From: Dioscorea cayenensis subsp. rotundata
Taxonomy: Eukaryota > Streptophyta > Magnoliopsida > Dioscoreales > Dioscoreaceae
NCBI RefSeq assembly: GCF_009730915.1
Contig: NC_052478.1
Span: 21,618,387 to 21,682,386 of the forward strand
Length of the DNA stretch: 64,000 nt
Reading direction: 5' to 3'
Shown one piece after another: positions 26,612 through 38,749 of the stretch (positions within the stretch are counted from its first letter, which is position 1; every line of letters starts with the position of its first letter). The translations under genes and the position numbers were made by a program. Below the pieces are notes generated by a model. It did no database searches, had not been told where the DNA came from, and saw nothing but the letters and a program-made list of their open reading frames with translations.

Positions 26612-26785
26612 GAATAAAGGCGACAATGTCCGGAGCAGGGGACGAACAGCGTGAGGAGGCGAGTCTCTCCAGCCGAGCAGTGCCTCAGCATGCGAGATGG
26701 GGATCGAGCTGGGAGGCCGCGCCGATATTCAGTGAGCAACACCCTATGAAGGCACGATCTGCAATGGATCAAATTTTCGTTGGCT
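26612..26785. other. Unexplained GC-rich island between (TA)n tracts
   Basis: About 170 bases with far higher GC than the surroundings, bounded on both sides by (TA)n tracts and lying 230-400 bases before the MATE start. An open frame runs through it from about 26626 to 26814, but I recognise neither the peptide nor a repeat family. Confidence 0.4.
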
Positions 26786-26811
26786 ATATATATATATATA
26801 TATATATAGTG

Positions 26812-27010
26812 TGAGAGAGAGAGAGAGAGAGAGAGATTGGGTATTATTGTTGCTTTCAAGGAGGCTGCTTTTGATTGGAATTTCCGTGTATAGGATGTTG
26901 GTGAGTTAAGGTAAGCAGAGTTTGCCTTAGTTTTCTGAGCTCACAAATATAGTACAATTCCGAGAGAGAGAGAGAAAGAAGAAGAAGAAGAAGAAGAAGA
27001 AGAAGAAGAG
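26812..27010 (+). repeat. (GA)n and (AGA)n microsatellites in the MATE 5' leader
   Basis: (GA)n at 26812-26836, then GAGAGAGAGA near 26962-26973 and an AGA-triplet run ending at 27009 immediately before the ATG. GA-rich leaders are common in plants. The triplet run on the minus strand gives a spurious poly-Ser ORF. Confidence 0.85.
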
Positions 27011-29232
27011 ATGGGGATGCAAAGCATGGTAACAAAGGGTTGGGGTGAGTCTAAGAAGACATGGCACATAGCAGGGCCAGCAATATTAACAGGAGTATTC
27101 CAGTTCTCCCTAAGTTTTGTCACTGTTGCCTTTGTTGGTCATATTGGTGAAGTTGAGCTTGCTGCTGTTTCTGTTGTTCAGAATGTCATTGAAGGTTTTG
27201 CTTTTGGTGTCCTGGTAAATCTCTTCTCTTGTTTGTTCTTATTCTTGTTCTTATTTTTTCTCATGAACAAGTTGTGAAGAATATATTCTATTCTGATGAT
27301 GCTTGTTTTTAAATCTATTTATTTTTTAATATGTGGAGCATAATCAAAGCCATGTGAGTTTGGTATTGGTTCTTCTCACTTCCACCCTAATTACAGAGAA
27401 TGTTTTCAATTCTAACTATTTCTGTAGATTAGACATGTGTCAAAATATTCTTTTTTTGTTCTTGTTTTCAATTCTCAAAATTTCTGCAGATTGAACATGT
27501 ATTGCTTTTTTATTTTTCATGGGTTTTGTAGTTAGGAATGGGAAGTGCATTGGAAACATTGTGTGGACAAGCAGTTGGAGCTGGACAATTAAACATGCTA
27601 GGAATTTACATGCAAAGATCATGGGTCATAACCGGAGTCACTGCATTAATTCTCACACCATTCTATGTATTCACATCACCAATTTTAAAGCTTCTTCGTC
27701 AGTCCGAGAACATTTCGGTTACAGCCGGAAAGTATGCTTTATGGGTTATCCCTCAATTGTTCGCATATGCGATGAATTTTCCATTGCAGAAGTTTTACCA
27801 AGCTCAGAGTAAGGTCTGGGTCATGACAATGATCGCTGGTGTAGTCCTGGCTATACATGCTCTGTTGAACTGGATTTTTGTGACGAAACTGGATTATGGT
27901 TTGGGGGGTGCAGCAATTGTTGGAAATATTTCTTGGTGGCTTATCAATTTGGCTCAAATGGTGTATTTGATGTCAGGTTTCTTCCCCGAATCATGGACCG
28001 GTTTTTCTTGGCTCGCATTCACATCTCTTTCTGGATTTATAAAGCTTTCACTTGCATCAGCTGTCATGCTATGGTCTGAAATTTCAATCTTTGGTTGTTA
28101 AAGTTAGTCCAAATTGGCAACTGCATTTATGTCTTGATTGATTGATTTGTTTGCAGTTTGGAGTTGTGGTATTATACGGCAGTAATCATTCTTGTGGGTT
28201 GCTTGAAAAATCCAGAGGTTGCTCTTAGTGCTATTTCAATATGGTAAGAGCTTAAGATTTCTGAATAAATATGGAATTGAATTGAATCTTAATGTGGGTA
28301 TCTAATCAGTCATGCTTCTAAATCAACAGTATGAACTACCAGCTTTGGACATTGATGATTGCTCTGGGTTTTACTGTTGCAGTAAGGTAGAAAAAATCAT
28401 CAAAATAAATTCCCTATTCTTTGTTGATTGCTCGAAAATCTGATTCATAGTTGATTACAGTGTGCGAGTATCGAATGAACTGGGAGCAGGACATCCAAAA
28501 GCAGCCAAGTTTGCTGTTATAGTGTCAGTTGCAACTTCGTCTTTTCTCGGGCTCATTTTCATGGCTGTAGCTCTCATTGCTCGAAAGCAGTTTCCCAAAT
28601 TTTTCAGTGACCAACCCGATGTTATAAGGGAGACATCCAAGCTCGGTTATCTTCTAGGTGTTACAATGCTTATCAACAGCATTCAACCTGTTCTCTCAGG
28701 TAATCCTTGAGATGAAAAAAAAAAGAGAAAACATGCTGAATTTCATGGGTAATTGAAATCTAATCGGTTGTCCATTCCATTGAACAGGTGTTGCAATAGG
28801 GGCAGGGTGGCAATCTTTAGTTGCATTTATAAATATTGGGTGTTATTACTTGCTTGGATTGCCGGTTGGAGCTGTTCTTGGCTTCAAGCTGAAGCTCAAT
28901 GCAATGGTAAGACACCTTAATAAGCATAGCTAGATTACAGTAAACTAAATGCCGTTGCTATTAGTAATGATCAACTGAATTATTTTTTAATCACAATGCA
29001 GGGAATTTGGTTAGGCATGTTGGTAGGATCTATATTGCAGACCATAATCCTGTTATGCATTACATTCAAGACACAATGGCAGAAAGAGGTAATCCAGTCT
29101 TTAATTGAAAAGACTTCTGAATATTCTTCAAATATGTGAATGAGGATTAAAAATGAAATCGTGCAGGCCTTGCAAGCCGAGGAACGCATCAAGACATGGG
29201 GAGGAGCAATAGAGCCTCGGTCAAGTCCATGA
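27011..29232 (+). CDS. MATE-family efflux transporter (protein DETOXIFICATION), eight exons
   Basis: Exons 27011-27214, 27532-28073, 28157-28243, 28330-28386, 28461-28699, 28788-28906, 29002-29088 and 29167-29232 join in frame to 466 residues, near the usual 450-500. MATE transporters move organic cations, flavonoids or xenobiotics across the plasma membrane or tonoplast in exchange for H+ or Na+. Family motifs: TWHIAGPAIL near the start, GMGSALETLCGQAVGAGQ and MLGIYMQRSW in exon 2, then ISICMNYQLW across exons 3-4, and VRVSNELGAGHPKAAKFAV in exon 5. Hydrophobic segments occur throughout as expected for twelve spans, and the C-terminus is short (IKTWGGAIEPRSSP). The GMGSALETLCGQA wording suggests the large plant DTX clade; the substrate cannot be told. 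It is tail-to-tail with a ruined 5-phosphatase copy, and two decayed copies of it lie at 35.6-39.9 kb. Confidence 0.93.
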
Positions 29233-29454
29233 TATTCAAAACACAAACTTCTTTCCATTTAGGTTCAGCATACAACGACAAAAAAGCTTGGATAGAAGAG
29301 TTGAATGTGTTTGTTTTCCTCTGACCTTGTTCTTTTGTATCATTGTAATTTCCGGTTATACACAGTATAAATATATGCAATACCGACTCATTAAAAGTTT
29401 GATTTAAAGATCCAAATTTAATGAAAAAAAAAATAATACAATGCGTAATGGCAA

Positions 29455-30301
29455 GCATACAACCAGGCATGGTTTACTTTCAAACAGAGATGATCTTTTA
29501 CTGGTTTATGGTCAGAGCTGTTTATGTAATCAATGGATTTGTAGGAACAGAACTGCATCTATGACAGAATTTCTCTTGACTTTGAACAAGATTGTTTCAG
29601 TCCATGATGGTACTCTAATCTGAAAGAAAATAAAAACACGATGACGTCAAGCTTAGAATTAATTGAAGTGGAAACTCTGTTTTATATACCTTGTAACTTA
29701 TGTCATAGTTGCTACTTCCTACATTATACTTGTATGTGAGCTTTAATTAACTACGAAATCCCTTCGCAATAACCATTGAATACTTCTCCTCTTTCGGCTT
29801 CTTGTAGCAATTGATCTTTGTCAACGAAGAGTTGAGATTGTTCATCGTATGTACTTATGTTTTAGAAGAGAAAATGCAGTAAAGTTCTTTGATAAATTTT
29901 TCAGCTTATGAACTTGCACTTTGAAGGTTTATTGTGTATCAAAGTTCTTGCAGGTTGTGTGCTAACATCTTTTAACAGACAACTGAGGCCACCATATGCT
30001 CATGAGCAGCAAAATTTATTTTCATTAGAGATTTACCAAACTCTTGAAGTTGTATGGCTAGAGATGAAAACAAAAGTTTTACCCGAAAGATGGCAAGATA
30101 TATGATAATTACAAATATATTGTCAGAAATACAGAGTCTTTTAATCTCACCTTTGATATATGATGCTGAAGATTTGGCCCAATAGATAGATAGGTGCAGA
30201 GATTGCATGGTGACTTCTCCCAATTGACTAGATAATTACAAAGTAGATGAATTATTAGTTGATTGTTTGAATCAAAAGATCTTGACAGAACTGCATTCTA
30301 A
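29455..30301 (-). pseudogene. Truncated, degenerate copy of inositol polyphosphate 5-phosphatase 11
   Basis: Near-parallel to the 3' half of the intact gene at 40000-41062. The last exon (about 29460-29617) keeps VPSWT but has a changed DR pair, a one-base deletion and no stop at the original site. The next exon (about 29690-29830) is altered. The exon equivalent to 40461-40648 has lost about 110 bases, including the catalytic WLGDLNYR motif, near 29985. Another deletion near 30105 removes the GGCGGLIGRKKGA exon. Similarity ends abruptly near 30301, inside the intron matching 41062, so the first three exons were never copied. It cannot encode an active enzyme. Confidence 0.85.
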
Positions 30302-31675
30302 TTTTTTTTATTTTTTATTTTTTGAGTGAGCAAATGCATAATGGAATTTATAGATTGAAGATTAACGGTATATCTATTTTGTTTGATATAACTGATTTTG
30401 AGAATAAGTTTTAGAATTTGAAAATTAAAAAAATTGTTTGAGTGAAAGTATTTTTAACACAAATCTTAAAAAAAAAAGCTCTTTTGAAAAAAGCTTTTAA
30501 ACACAGATTTCAAAAATAAAAAATAGAAAAATTGTTTGAATCAATTATTTTTTATAACTGATATTGGTTCATGTTTTTACAATAATTTAATAATTATATG
30601 ATTTAAATAAACTAATATAACAATATATCTTATAAAAATAACATAAATAAACCTCATGAAGATATTATAATATATATTTTTAATATTTAATAATATTTAC
30701 ATAAATAGTTCAAACTTAAGTTCAATGTTTAACATTACTATAGCCTAACCACATTCAGTTTGTAATATAATCGCAATGCCTTGACGATATTGTCTTGAAA
30801 GCTTGTATGAAGGCATTAATTTTAGAATTGAAAATCGAGTCATCCAATTGTCATCTTGAAGACAAATGTCTAAAATTCAAAAGCTATCGGTATCCTTTTG
30901 CTTATCAATTGTTACATCATCTGATCATCTTGAATAATGAATATGATATCTTTCATTATGGTAAGATGGTAAAAACCCTCCGGTGCAAGGATATATTGAG
31001 TTTTACAAGATAATATGATCCCAAAAAATACCCTTCATAGTATTGAGATTGTTTTTATATTTAATTATTTATATTTTTTAGATTTAAAAATTTTAAAAAA
31101 TTTTAAATTTTTAAATTTGTTCTCTACTTTTCATTTAGTTGTTCTTGGTTTTTTATTTTGAAAAACACTTGGTTGTTTTTAATTTTTTTTCAAACAATTT
31201 AGAAAAAATATATTATCAAACAAGTTTTTTAAATTTTTTTCTCTCAATAACTGACAACTGTTTTAAAAAACAACTATAAAAATTAAAAAAATGAGTGAAC
31301 TTAAGGCTCACACTATTCATCTCACACTATTCATTGAATCCATCGGGTCTGGGCTTCGACTGAACTTAAGGCTCTATCTTTTTGGGCTAGACAGCCCAAC
31401 GATGTGGGTGATATATATATATATATATATATAGCTCGGAATAAGAGAGAAATTAAAAGAACTGAATAAAGTCAAACTCTTCTGTAGCAGTAATGCTATT
31501 GCTATTAGTTAGCATTTTCCACGATATATTAGTCATTGCTGGTTTTACTAAAAAAAAAAGAAAAAGAAAACCCTAGGGAAATCATAATCTCAAACCTAAC
31601 TTGTAGCATACATAGTTTTTTATAGAGCCAAATGGTTGATATATTGTATATATAAAAAAAAACCATATATAGAGG

Positions 31676-31910
31676 ACCGATAATTTAGGGATGTCCCTAG
31701 ATTTTAAATCTAAGGACGCCCATAATTATCATAAACAGAGCAAAATGCGTTCGACGGTGCCATATAATAATCGTAAATAAATAAATAAATAAATATATAT
31801 ATATATATAGTATTTATATAAATATATAAACAAACATCTGTTAGATAATGATCCAAAGACTATAAGTAAAACGTCCCTAAAAAATAATAGGCATCTCTAA
31901 ATTACCATTT
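31676..31910. mobile_element. Possible small MITE
   Basis: The left end GATAATTTAGGGATGTCC is roughly inverted at the right end (GGCATCTCTAAATTACC), about 235 bases apart, with a (TA)n core. No target-site duplication could be fixed. Confidence 0.35.
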
Positions 31911-31919
31911 CCCTTTATA

Positions 31920-31954
<35 letters not shown>

Positions 31955-32352
31955 AAAGACTTGCTTACCATAAAGGTTGACTCAAAGAAAAAGAACTCAT
32001 AAAAACAAAATGTTAGAATAAGAGTCTTATTGTTGCTTTTAAAATGATTTGATTTGATTGGTATTTCTTCGTGTATCATATTACTAAGGAAAATTTTCAG
32101 AAAAAAAAAATTTTGTAGTCTCCAATATTATGAAATTACAACAGAGAAATTTTTTTATTTTCAAACTATGTGGTTTTCTTAGCTAAAAAAACCCCATTAT
32201 CGATGTTAATTCTTCGTTATTTATAGGGTAAATTCATCAATTTAATTAAAAATCTCCCACGTGGCATAAAAAGAACATAATTTGGTTTGGTTTCTGTAAT
32301 TTTAATTTAATTTTATTTTTTTAATAAAATTTTGGGAAGGATTAATAGAAAG

Positions 32353-32353
<1 letters not shown>

Positions 32354-32442
<89 letters not shown>
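32354..32442. repeat. Long (TA)44 microsatellite
   Basis: An uninterrupted TA run of about 89 bases, the longest in the window and likely length-variable between individuals. Confidence 0.97.
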
Positions 32443-32444
<2 letters not shown>

Positions 32445-32651
32445 ACCAACCTTCAAATGAAATGACGATTTTGACCTTACTAAATAACAAAAAGTTAACA
32501 CCATTAACATTTTATTTGTTAGCTTGCAAAACCACATAGTTAAAAAAAAACCTCTCTTTTGTCCCTATTTTGTAAAAGTAAAAACTACAATTGTTTTTTT
32601 AAAAAAAATTTCTAATACTAAATAGGACATGCATACAAAACAAAAAGAGAG

Positions 32652-32843
32652 GTGGAATGGGCAATCCGGATCCTTAAACAGGAAAACATCAACATTAGGA
32701 GCGTCTTCATGGACTGTGCAGAGGCCAAGCAAGCAATTATGCATCTAGATATACAATACAATTGGAGAATCCTGGAGGTCATTAGCAATGTCAACCATTT
32801 GATGGAGCAAGCTGGGATTCAGTCGCTGGGTGTCAATGTGTAG
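32652..32843 (+). pseudogene. Possible fragment of a LINE-type RNase H domain
   Basis: An open frame of about 63 codons without low-complexity sequence. It reads WAIRILKQENINIRSVFMDC and then CAEAKQAIMHLDIQ, which loosely recalls the RNase H tail of plant non-LTR retrotransposons (an Asp after a hydrophobic strand, then an acidic-alanine helix). No reverse transcriptase and no poly(A) tail were found. The assignment is tentative. Confidence 0.3.
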
Positions 32844-32944
32844 TTGTTGATTTTCCCGAGAGAGAGGGTTACCTTAAGGGATGTGTGAGATGACTTGTCA
32901 TCTAAAAATCCTTATTAGACTCAATTACCACCTGATCACTCATC

Positions 32945-33095
32945 TCTACAAATAATGATCCCAATTTCAAATTAGCAATACCCACAAATAACCACCATTA
33001 TTTAAAATTCACACTATCCACAAATAACCACCCCAATTTCAAATTCACCCTATCCACATCTACCCACCGTAATTTTAGATTTACCCAATCCAATT
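32945..33095. repeat. Short tandem repeat, unit about 50 bp
   Basis: Three or so diverged units of the type CCACAAATAACCACC, CAATTTCAAATT, CACCCTATCCAC follow one another. Confidence 0.6.
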
Positions 33096-33099
33096 TCTC

Positions 33100-34400
33100 T
33101 CACTCCATCTTCCATGACAACTTCTTTGCCCTCCATTTTAGCCCCAAATTTGGTCACTCATCCATCATGCAACAACTATCATTGTTCACCAACTGTGGCC
33201 AACCCAGCTTCCGCAGACTCGCTCCCTCTTTCCCTTACCACCATGCTGGCATCTCTAACTCCTCATCATCCACCTTACACAGAGAGAGACTTGTGACTCT
33301 GGCGAACTTTGATGAATGTTGTCACAACATATTTGAATGGATTACTTGAAAGCATGGATTGCCTTGAAGGAAGGTTGGTCTCCTCCTATTCTAGTTGATG
33401 AAGAAAAGATCAAGACCATAAAGAAGGGATTTATTGAGTTAATGTATGTGTTAGTGATGCGGATGATCATGTGTTGTTGTTAGGGAGATTAGGGGCTCGG
33501 AGTGGGCTTGAGTTGTGGGTTCCAGAGTGTTCATTTGAGTTATTTTATTTTATTTTTATTTTTATTTTTAATTATTATTTGGGGATGGGATTTATTTGAG
33601 GATTTATTTGGGTTAGAGAGAAGTGATCTGTGAGGCTGGAGGGAACTGCCTGTGGGAACTGCGTGCTCTGAGTGGACCCACAGGAGATGATTTTTAAGTA
33701 AAGCATTAGTATGGGGGGAGGGGGAAAGGTTGGAGATAAAGTGGTTCTATCTTCTCAAGCAATACAATGCTTCTTGTGTTAAGTGTTAGTCCTTTGGATT
33801 TGTAATGAAATGATTATCTCAATGGGATGACTTAATCTACACCATTGGTTTACCACCCCCAATCCGAAACCCTCTATAAAAAAGCAGGTAGGGTTTTGAG
33901 TTCCACCGTGGTGATGTCTGGAGACTGGAGATGATGATGATCATCATCATGGCTCAGGGTTGGAGTCTTGCGTGACTGTTGGTGATGATCAATTAGTTTC
34001 ATAGTGAAGGTGATTAAAGTCTTTGAGTTTTCCATGGTTAGTAGGTCTTCTTTGGGACTTTTTATTTATTTTATTTGGCCATGGGATTTTTTTTTTAAGA
34101 GGGGTGGGTTTATTGAGTTAATGTATGTAGTGATGGGGATGATGATGTGTTGTGAGAAGATCGAGGTGGAGGGGATGAGTACTGTTTGGGTGAACAGTGA
34201 AAGGAGATGAGTGTATGTTGTTTGGGTTGGGGACTTTTGGTGGTGGTTTCTACTTTCTAGTTGTTGATTATACAGTACTAATAGGCTTTTGGTGTTAATT
34301 ATGTATGTTGCTGAACTGAATGTTGGGAGGAACTGATTTAATAAAGAATTTTGATTGAAATTTTCCTTATTTAAAGAATGAAATAGATGTTAAAGACTGA
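33100..34400. other. Intergenic DNA with a local duplication
   Basis: The words TTTATTGAGTTAATGTATGT and then GATGATCATGTGTTGT at about 33430-33478 recur at about 34109-34153, so a segment was copied locally. Two overlapping open frames near 33114-33349 have no recognisable motif. Confidence 0.4.
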
Positions 34401-34420
34401 AATTTAATGTCAACCTGTAG

Positions 34421-35490
34421 ATGAGTAGTACTACAGGAAAATGCCCTGTACCAGGTCAAACTATGGGTTCAGCCTCCAAATTCGCTCTACATGGGTACTT
34501 CTACACTTTGTGTTCAGATGTATCGATCACTCTATGTATTCATTATATGCACTTATTCTTCGTGCTAATAATGCAAGCATCAATCAACCTCTTTACCCCC
34601 ATCTCTTTGTGTAGCTAATTCAGAAAGGCATCAATATCACCGTTGTTTGTCCTAGGCCAATCGCCATGAAGCCACTGTTTAAGGGAACTAATTCTGCACA
34701 GGTATCTACTCTTTTGCCTTTCTCTCAACTCCCTGGTCAAGAAATTTTAATTTAGTATGGCCATTGATAATACATTAATAGTTCACCGAGTATCATAAGT
34801 AGAAATTGTAATTCAAAATTATTAATTCTTCAACTCTTGTTATCATCATATTCCTAGCATAAGTTACAGTGGATAATTATTCTTAACTGAATATTTCATT
34901 GTAGAAATCTGTGCTAACAGAACGATGTGTCCATATAATCAAATTCAGCGGGGTAAATGGCATTAAAAATCTTTTCTTTTAAAAATTTATAATTTTGGGT
35001 ATCTATTTATCAAATTCAGCCAACCAAATTGGTCAGAAAAACTGAAAACTGAATTAACTGATGTTAATGTGTTTGATTTGGTCAAATTGATTGGTTACGG
35101 GTGAAGCTTCATTCTAAAACTAAGTGTATTTGAGTGACAAATTATGCAAAGAAACTATGCAGGAAACGATTTCATTGAAGATCGAAAAATAAAGTACTAG
35201 GCATTACTGGTCCATATAAAGTCACAAATTTATATTACACACTATATTGTCCCATGATGTAGTTTTGGTGGTCCAAATTATGCTTGTATCCTTCTGGATT
35301 CCTTCTAAATTGTTTAATATGGAAACCATTGTTTTGTCCCAGTCATTGTTCAAGATTTATTTTACACACTATTGTTTTCTGGTTACATATCCGGCCCAAG
35401 GGATGCTTTCTTCACAAAGGGGTGGAATACTATGGCCGACAAATTAGCAGAAAAGGGAAAAGATCTCCACATCTTTCACTGTTTCATTAA
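34421..35490 (+). pseudogene. Decayed short-chain dehydrogenase/reductase (DHRS7-like SDR) exons
   Basis: Three pieces in order match the plant DHRS7-like SDR family. The piece at 34421-34517 encodes GKCPVPGQTMGSASKFALHG, the active-site helix. The piece at 34613-34701 encodes KGINITVVCPRPIA. The piece from about 34906 encodes LTERCVHII. Splice-like AG and GT edges sit at the ends (GTGTAG before 34613, GT at 34702). The catalytic YxxxK motif has lost its tyrosine: G stands where family members have Y before SASK. Stops interrupt the joins, and no N-terminal Rossmann exon with TGxxxGIG was found upstream. Weaker similarity to the C-terminus may extend to about 35490. Confidence 0.6.
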
Positions 35491-35639
35491 GGCAAGGAGA
35501 AGCCTAATTGGCTTATAAACAACTGTTACAGTTTTGGCTTTGTCTTTGATTAGTGTTGTAGTTAGTGTATAGCTGTTGTGCAGCTCAGTTATAAAAAACA
35601 AACAAACAAAACAAAACAAAAAGAGAGTTGTCTTATGTT

Positions 35640-37313
35640 TTTAGTGCATACAAATAGTGTTATTCACAGACAGACAGAGGCGAAGAAAGAAGAAAAAGGA
35701 GAAGAAATGGATGGAAATCCTGCCAACAAAATTTTGGGATGACACTAAGAAGACTTGGTGCAGTGATATTGGTAGAAGTCTTCTAGCTCTCCCTAGGTTT
35801 TCTTACTGCTGCATTTCTTAGTAAACTGGCAAAGTCAGTTTCTCTTGTCTAGAATGTTTTTAAAGGTTTTTTCTCTTGATGTCTTAGTAAATCACTTCTA
35901 TTATTTGTTCTTGTTCTTATTTTTTTTTTTTTCAGAATTCTATTTCTTTATTATTTTATCTCTTTATTTTTAAATGGTCAAAAAGTTCAAATATTTTCAG
36001 GCCGACTTAAGCATAATTCAATGGGATAACCTAAGCACAATCCAAAAATTGATTCTACCACCGAAGCGCATGAGCTAGATCATGGGCTTGATATTTTTGG
36101 AGTTTAGTTTGGCCCGACGAGATCTAAAGTATTCATTTATTGCGCAGTTAGACTGACAGACAGACAAAAAAGAACATTTTGGTTATGGTCTAAAAATATG
36201 TTGCATGGTTTATCCCTCAATTGTTTTACAAAGCTCAGAGTAAGGTCTGGGTTATGATGGTGATAATTGAACTTGCATACGATTTGGGGGGTGCAACAAT
36301 TGTTAGAAATATTTCTTGATGGCTTATCAATTTGGTGCAAATGTGGTATTTAGTGTATGTTTTTTTTCCGAATCATGGACTGGCTTTTCTTAGCTCACGT
36401 TCACATCCTTATTGGATTTTTGAAGTTCTCACCCATCAACAGTTATGTTAAAATCCGAAATTTCATTCATTTAATTATTAAAGCTGTTAATTGCTTTTGT
36501 GTCTTGAGTAATAATTTCTTTGATTGTAGTTTGGAAATATGGTATTTTACAGCAGTGATCATTCAAAATTTGCCTTAGTCTTCGGTGCTCACAAATATTG
36601 CTACATAGACAGACAGACACATAAATGGAAAAAAAAAAAGAAAAGAAAAGGGGGACAAGGAGATGGAAGCCGTCGTGTTTTAGATTAATTTTTCAGTGAC
36701 CAACAAGATGTCATTATGAAAACATCAAAGCTTGGTTATCTTCTAGGTGTTACAGTGTTTATCCATAGCAGTTAGCATGTTCTCTCAGGTAATCATCACC
36801 AAGAAGGAAGAAAGAGAAACTATACTGAATTTCATGAGTAACTGAAATTTAATCAGTTGCTCTTTTCGTCAAGCATGGCATGTGTTGCAATAGGAGCAAG
36901 GTAGCTATCTTTGGTTGCATTTACAAATAACTGGTGTTATTATTTCCTTGCATCGCCAATTGGAGCTGTTCTTGACTTCAAGACAAAACAGTAAACCAAA
37001 GTAATACTATAAAAAGCATGGCTAGAATACAATAAACCAAAGTAATACTCAAATGAATTAGACCATAATCTTGTTGTGTTGCATTCAAGACAAAACAACA
37101 GAAAAAAGGCAATCTGGTCTTTAATTGAAAAGACGAACTTCTGAATATTCTTCAAATATGTTGCATGAGAATTAAAAATGGAATCATGTAGGCTATGCAA
37201 GCTGAAAAGCGCATCAAGATATGAGGAGTAGCAATAGAGCCTTGATCAAGTCAATGATATTCAAAGCAAAAACTTCTCGGCATTTAGGTTCAATATATAA
37301 CGACAAAAATGCT
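35640..37313 (+). pseudogene. Degenerate MATE transporter copy C
   Basis: Related to the intact gene at 27011-29232 but full of stops and deletions. Exon 1 remains lie at about 35706-35885. Parts of exon 2 lie at about 36190-36440 (a stretch with TTTACAAAGCTCAGAGTAAGG), exon 3 at about 36530-36560, exon 5 from about 36688, exon 6 near 36880-36990 and exon 8 near 37190-37260. Exon 3 is followed not by exon 4 but by a segment like the 5' leader (TTTGCCTTAG, then GCTCACAAATA), then by exon 5, so the copy is internally rearranged. The part from 36121 was duplicated again as copy B. Confidence 0.85.
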
Positions 37314-37391
37314 TGATCTAAATTATTCATTTGCTACGCAAATAGACTGACCGACAGACAAAAAAGATCATTTTGGTTATGGTCTAAAAGT

Positions 37392-37763
37392 GGGTAAATT
37401 TTTTAGTGAGTCACTAAACTTTGGCTCATTTTCACTTTGATCACTGAATTTCAATTTGTATCAATTTAATCACTCAATTTTAATTTGATTTCAACCGGTA
37501 ATAAATCAAGGATTTCAACCCCCAATTGATTACATGGCTGTCTAAAAATCTAGGTCAGTCCTCTTATTGACACATTATTAAGTCTATTAGAGATGTCCAC
37601 GTCATCGAAAAACAGCCACATCATTCATTTGGAGGTTGAAATATCTTGATTTACTACGAAGTGAAATGAAATTAAAGTTGAGTGACCAAATTGATATAAA
37701 TTGAAGTTCAGTGATCAAAGTGAAAATGAGCCAAAGTTTAGTGACTTACTAAAAAATTTACCC
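37392..37763. mobile_element. Mutator-like MITE with about 95-bp inverted ends
   Basis: Starts GGGTAAATTTTTTAGTGAGT and ends with the inverse; the two ends mirror each other for roughly 95 bases (AAACTTTGGCTCATTTTCAC and so on). An exact 9-base duplication TCTAAAAGT at 37383-37391 and 37764-37772 is the Mutator signature. There is no ORF. It inserted in MATE pseudogene copy B; copy C shows the empty site. Confidence 0.92.
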
Positions 37764-37875
37764 TCTAAAAGTATGTTGCATGGTTTATCACTCAATCGTT
37801 CACATACGCATTGAATTTCCCATTGTAGAAGTTTTACAAAGCTCAAAGTAAGGTATGGTGATAGTTGAACTTGTG

Positions 37876-38749
37876 TAGGGCTGTAAATGAGCCGAGCCGA
37901 GCTGAGCTTTGCCTTGTTCAAGTTTGGCTCATTACTATTTAATCGAGCTTGAACTCGAGCCGAGCTTTCTTCGAGCTTCATTTTTTATGTTCAAGCTTGG
38001 CTCGTTACTATTTTAACCGAGCTCGAGCTCTAATCGAGCTTCTTTCGAGCTTCATACTCGAGCTCAACTTGTTAAGAAAATTCGAAGCTTAGACTTAGCT
38101 AGCTAACTTGATTAAGGCTTGACCATTTTTTTTATATTTTATTTTTTTATTTAGTAAACTTATTTAATGAATCATTATCAAGTGTGACTCAACTCGATTT
38201 GAGTTTGATTATATTAATGATTGTTACAAATAAAATTGCAAATGATACTATAAACGAGCTTTTAATTATACAATAAACGAGTTCTTCACAAGATTTAATG
38301 AGCCGAGTTTGGTGGTGTTCAAGCTTGGCTCGTTTATCTTATGAGCTCATTTAACTTAATGAACTAGTTGACCTGAGTTTTTAATGAGCTTAGCCTTCGA
38401 ATAGTAGTTTATAGCCCTATATGTGTAACTCAAATTAAAAACAATGACATAGTCATATATACACCTTAATATACATATACATATATATAATGTAATATAT
38501 ATATATATATATATAAACGAGCTCACAATCGAGCTTATAAACGAGCTTGTTCATGAGCTTGGTCACGAGCTGTGTTCGCGAGCCAAAACGAGCCGAGCTT
38601 TTGGCTGCTCAAGCTTGGCTTGTTTATTAATCGAGCTTGAAAATGATGTTCAAGCTTGGCTCGTTTACAATATGAGCTAAACACGAACGAGCCTTTATCC
38701 AGCCGAACACCGAGCTACTCACGAACGGCTCGGCTCAAATACACCCCTA
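37876..38749. mobile_element. Non-autonomous hAT element, GAGCTCGAGC-rich
   Basis: Begins TAGGGCTGTAAATGAGCC and ends with the near inverse GGCTCAAATACACCCCTA. The flanks AACTTGTG (37868-37875) and AACTTGCG (38750-38757) are an 8-base duplication with one change. The 874-base body holds many CGAGCTTG/CAAGCTCG words on both strands and no transposase. Copy C of the MATE pseudogene has the empty site. Confidence 0.92.

Larger units (their letters stand above)
30302..32640. other. Repeat-rich intergenic DNA
   Basis: No gene supported. A 72-codon open frame at 30795-31013 has no motif I know. It also holds a possible MITE (31676-31910), (TA)n tracts near 31411, 31793 and 31926, and the long (TA)n at 32354-32442. 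Confidence 0.5.

Noticed and set aside
30795-31013. 72-codon open frame as a gene
   Set aside because: No ATG context, splice structure or motif; AT-rich DNA gives such frames by chance.
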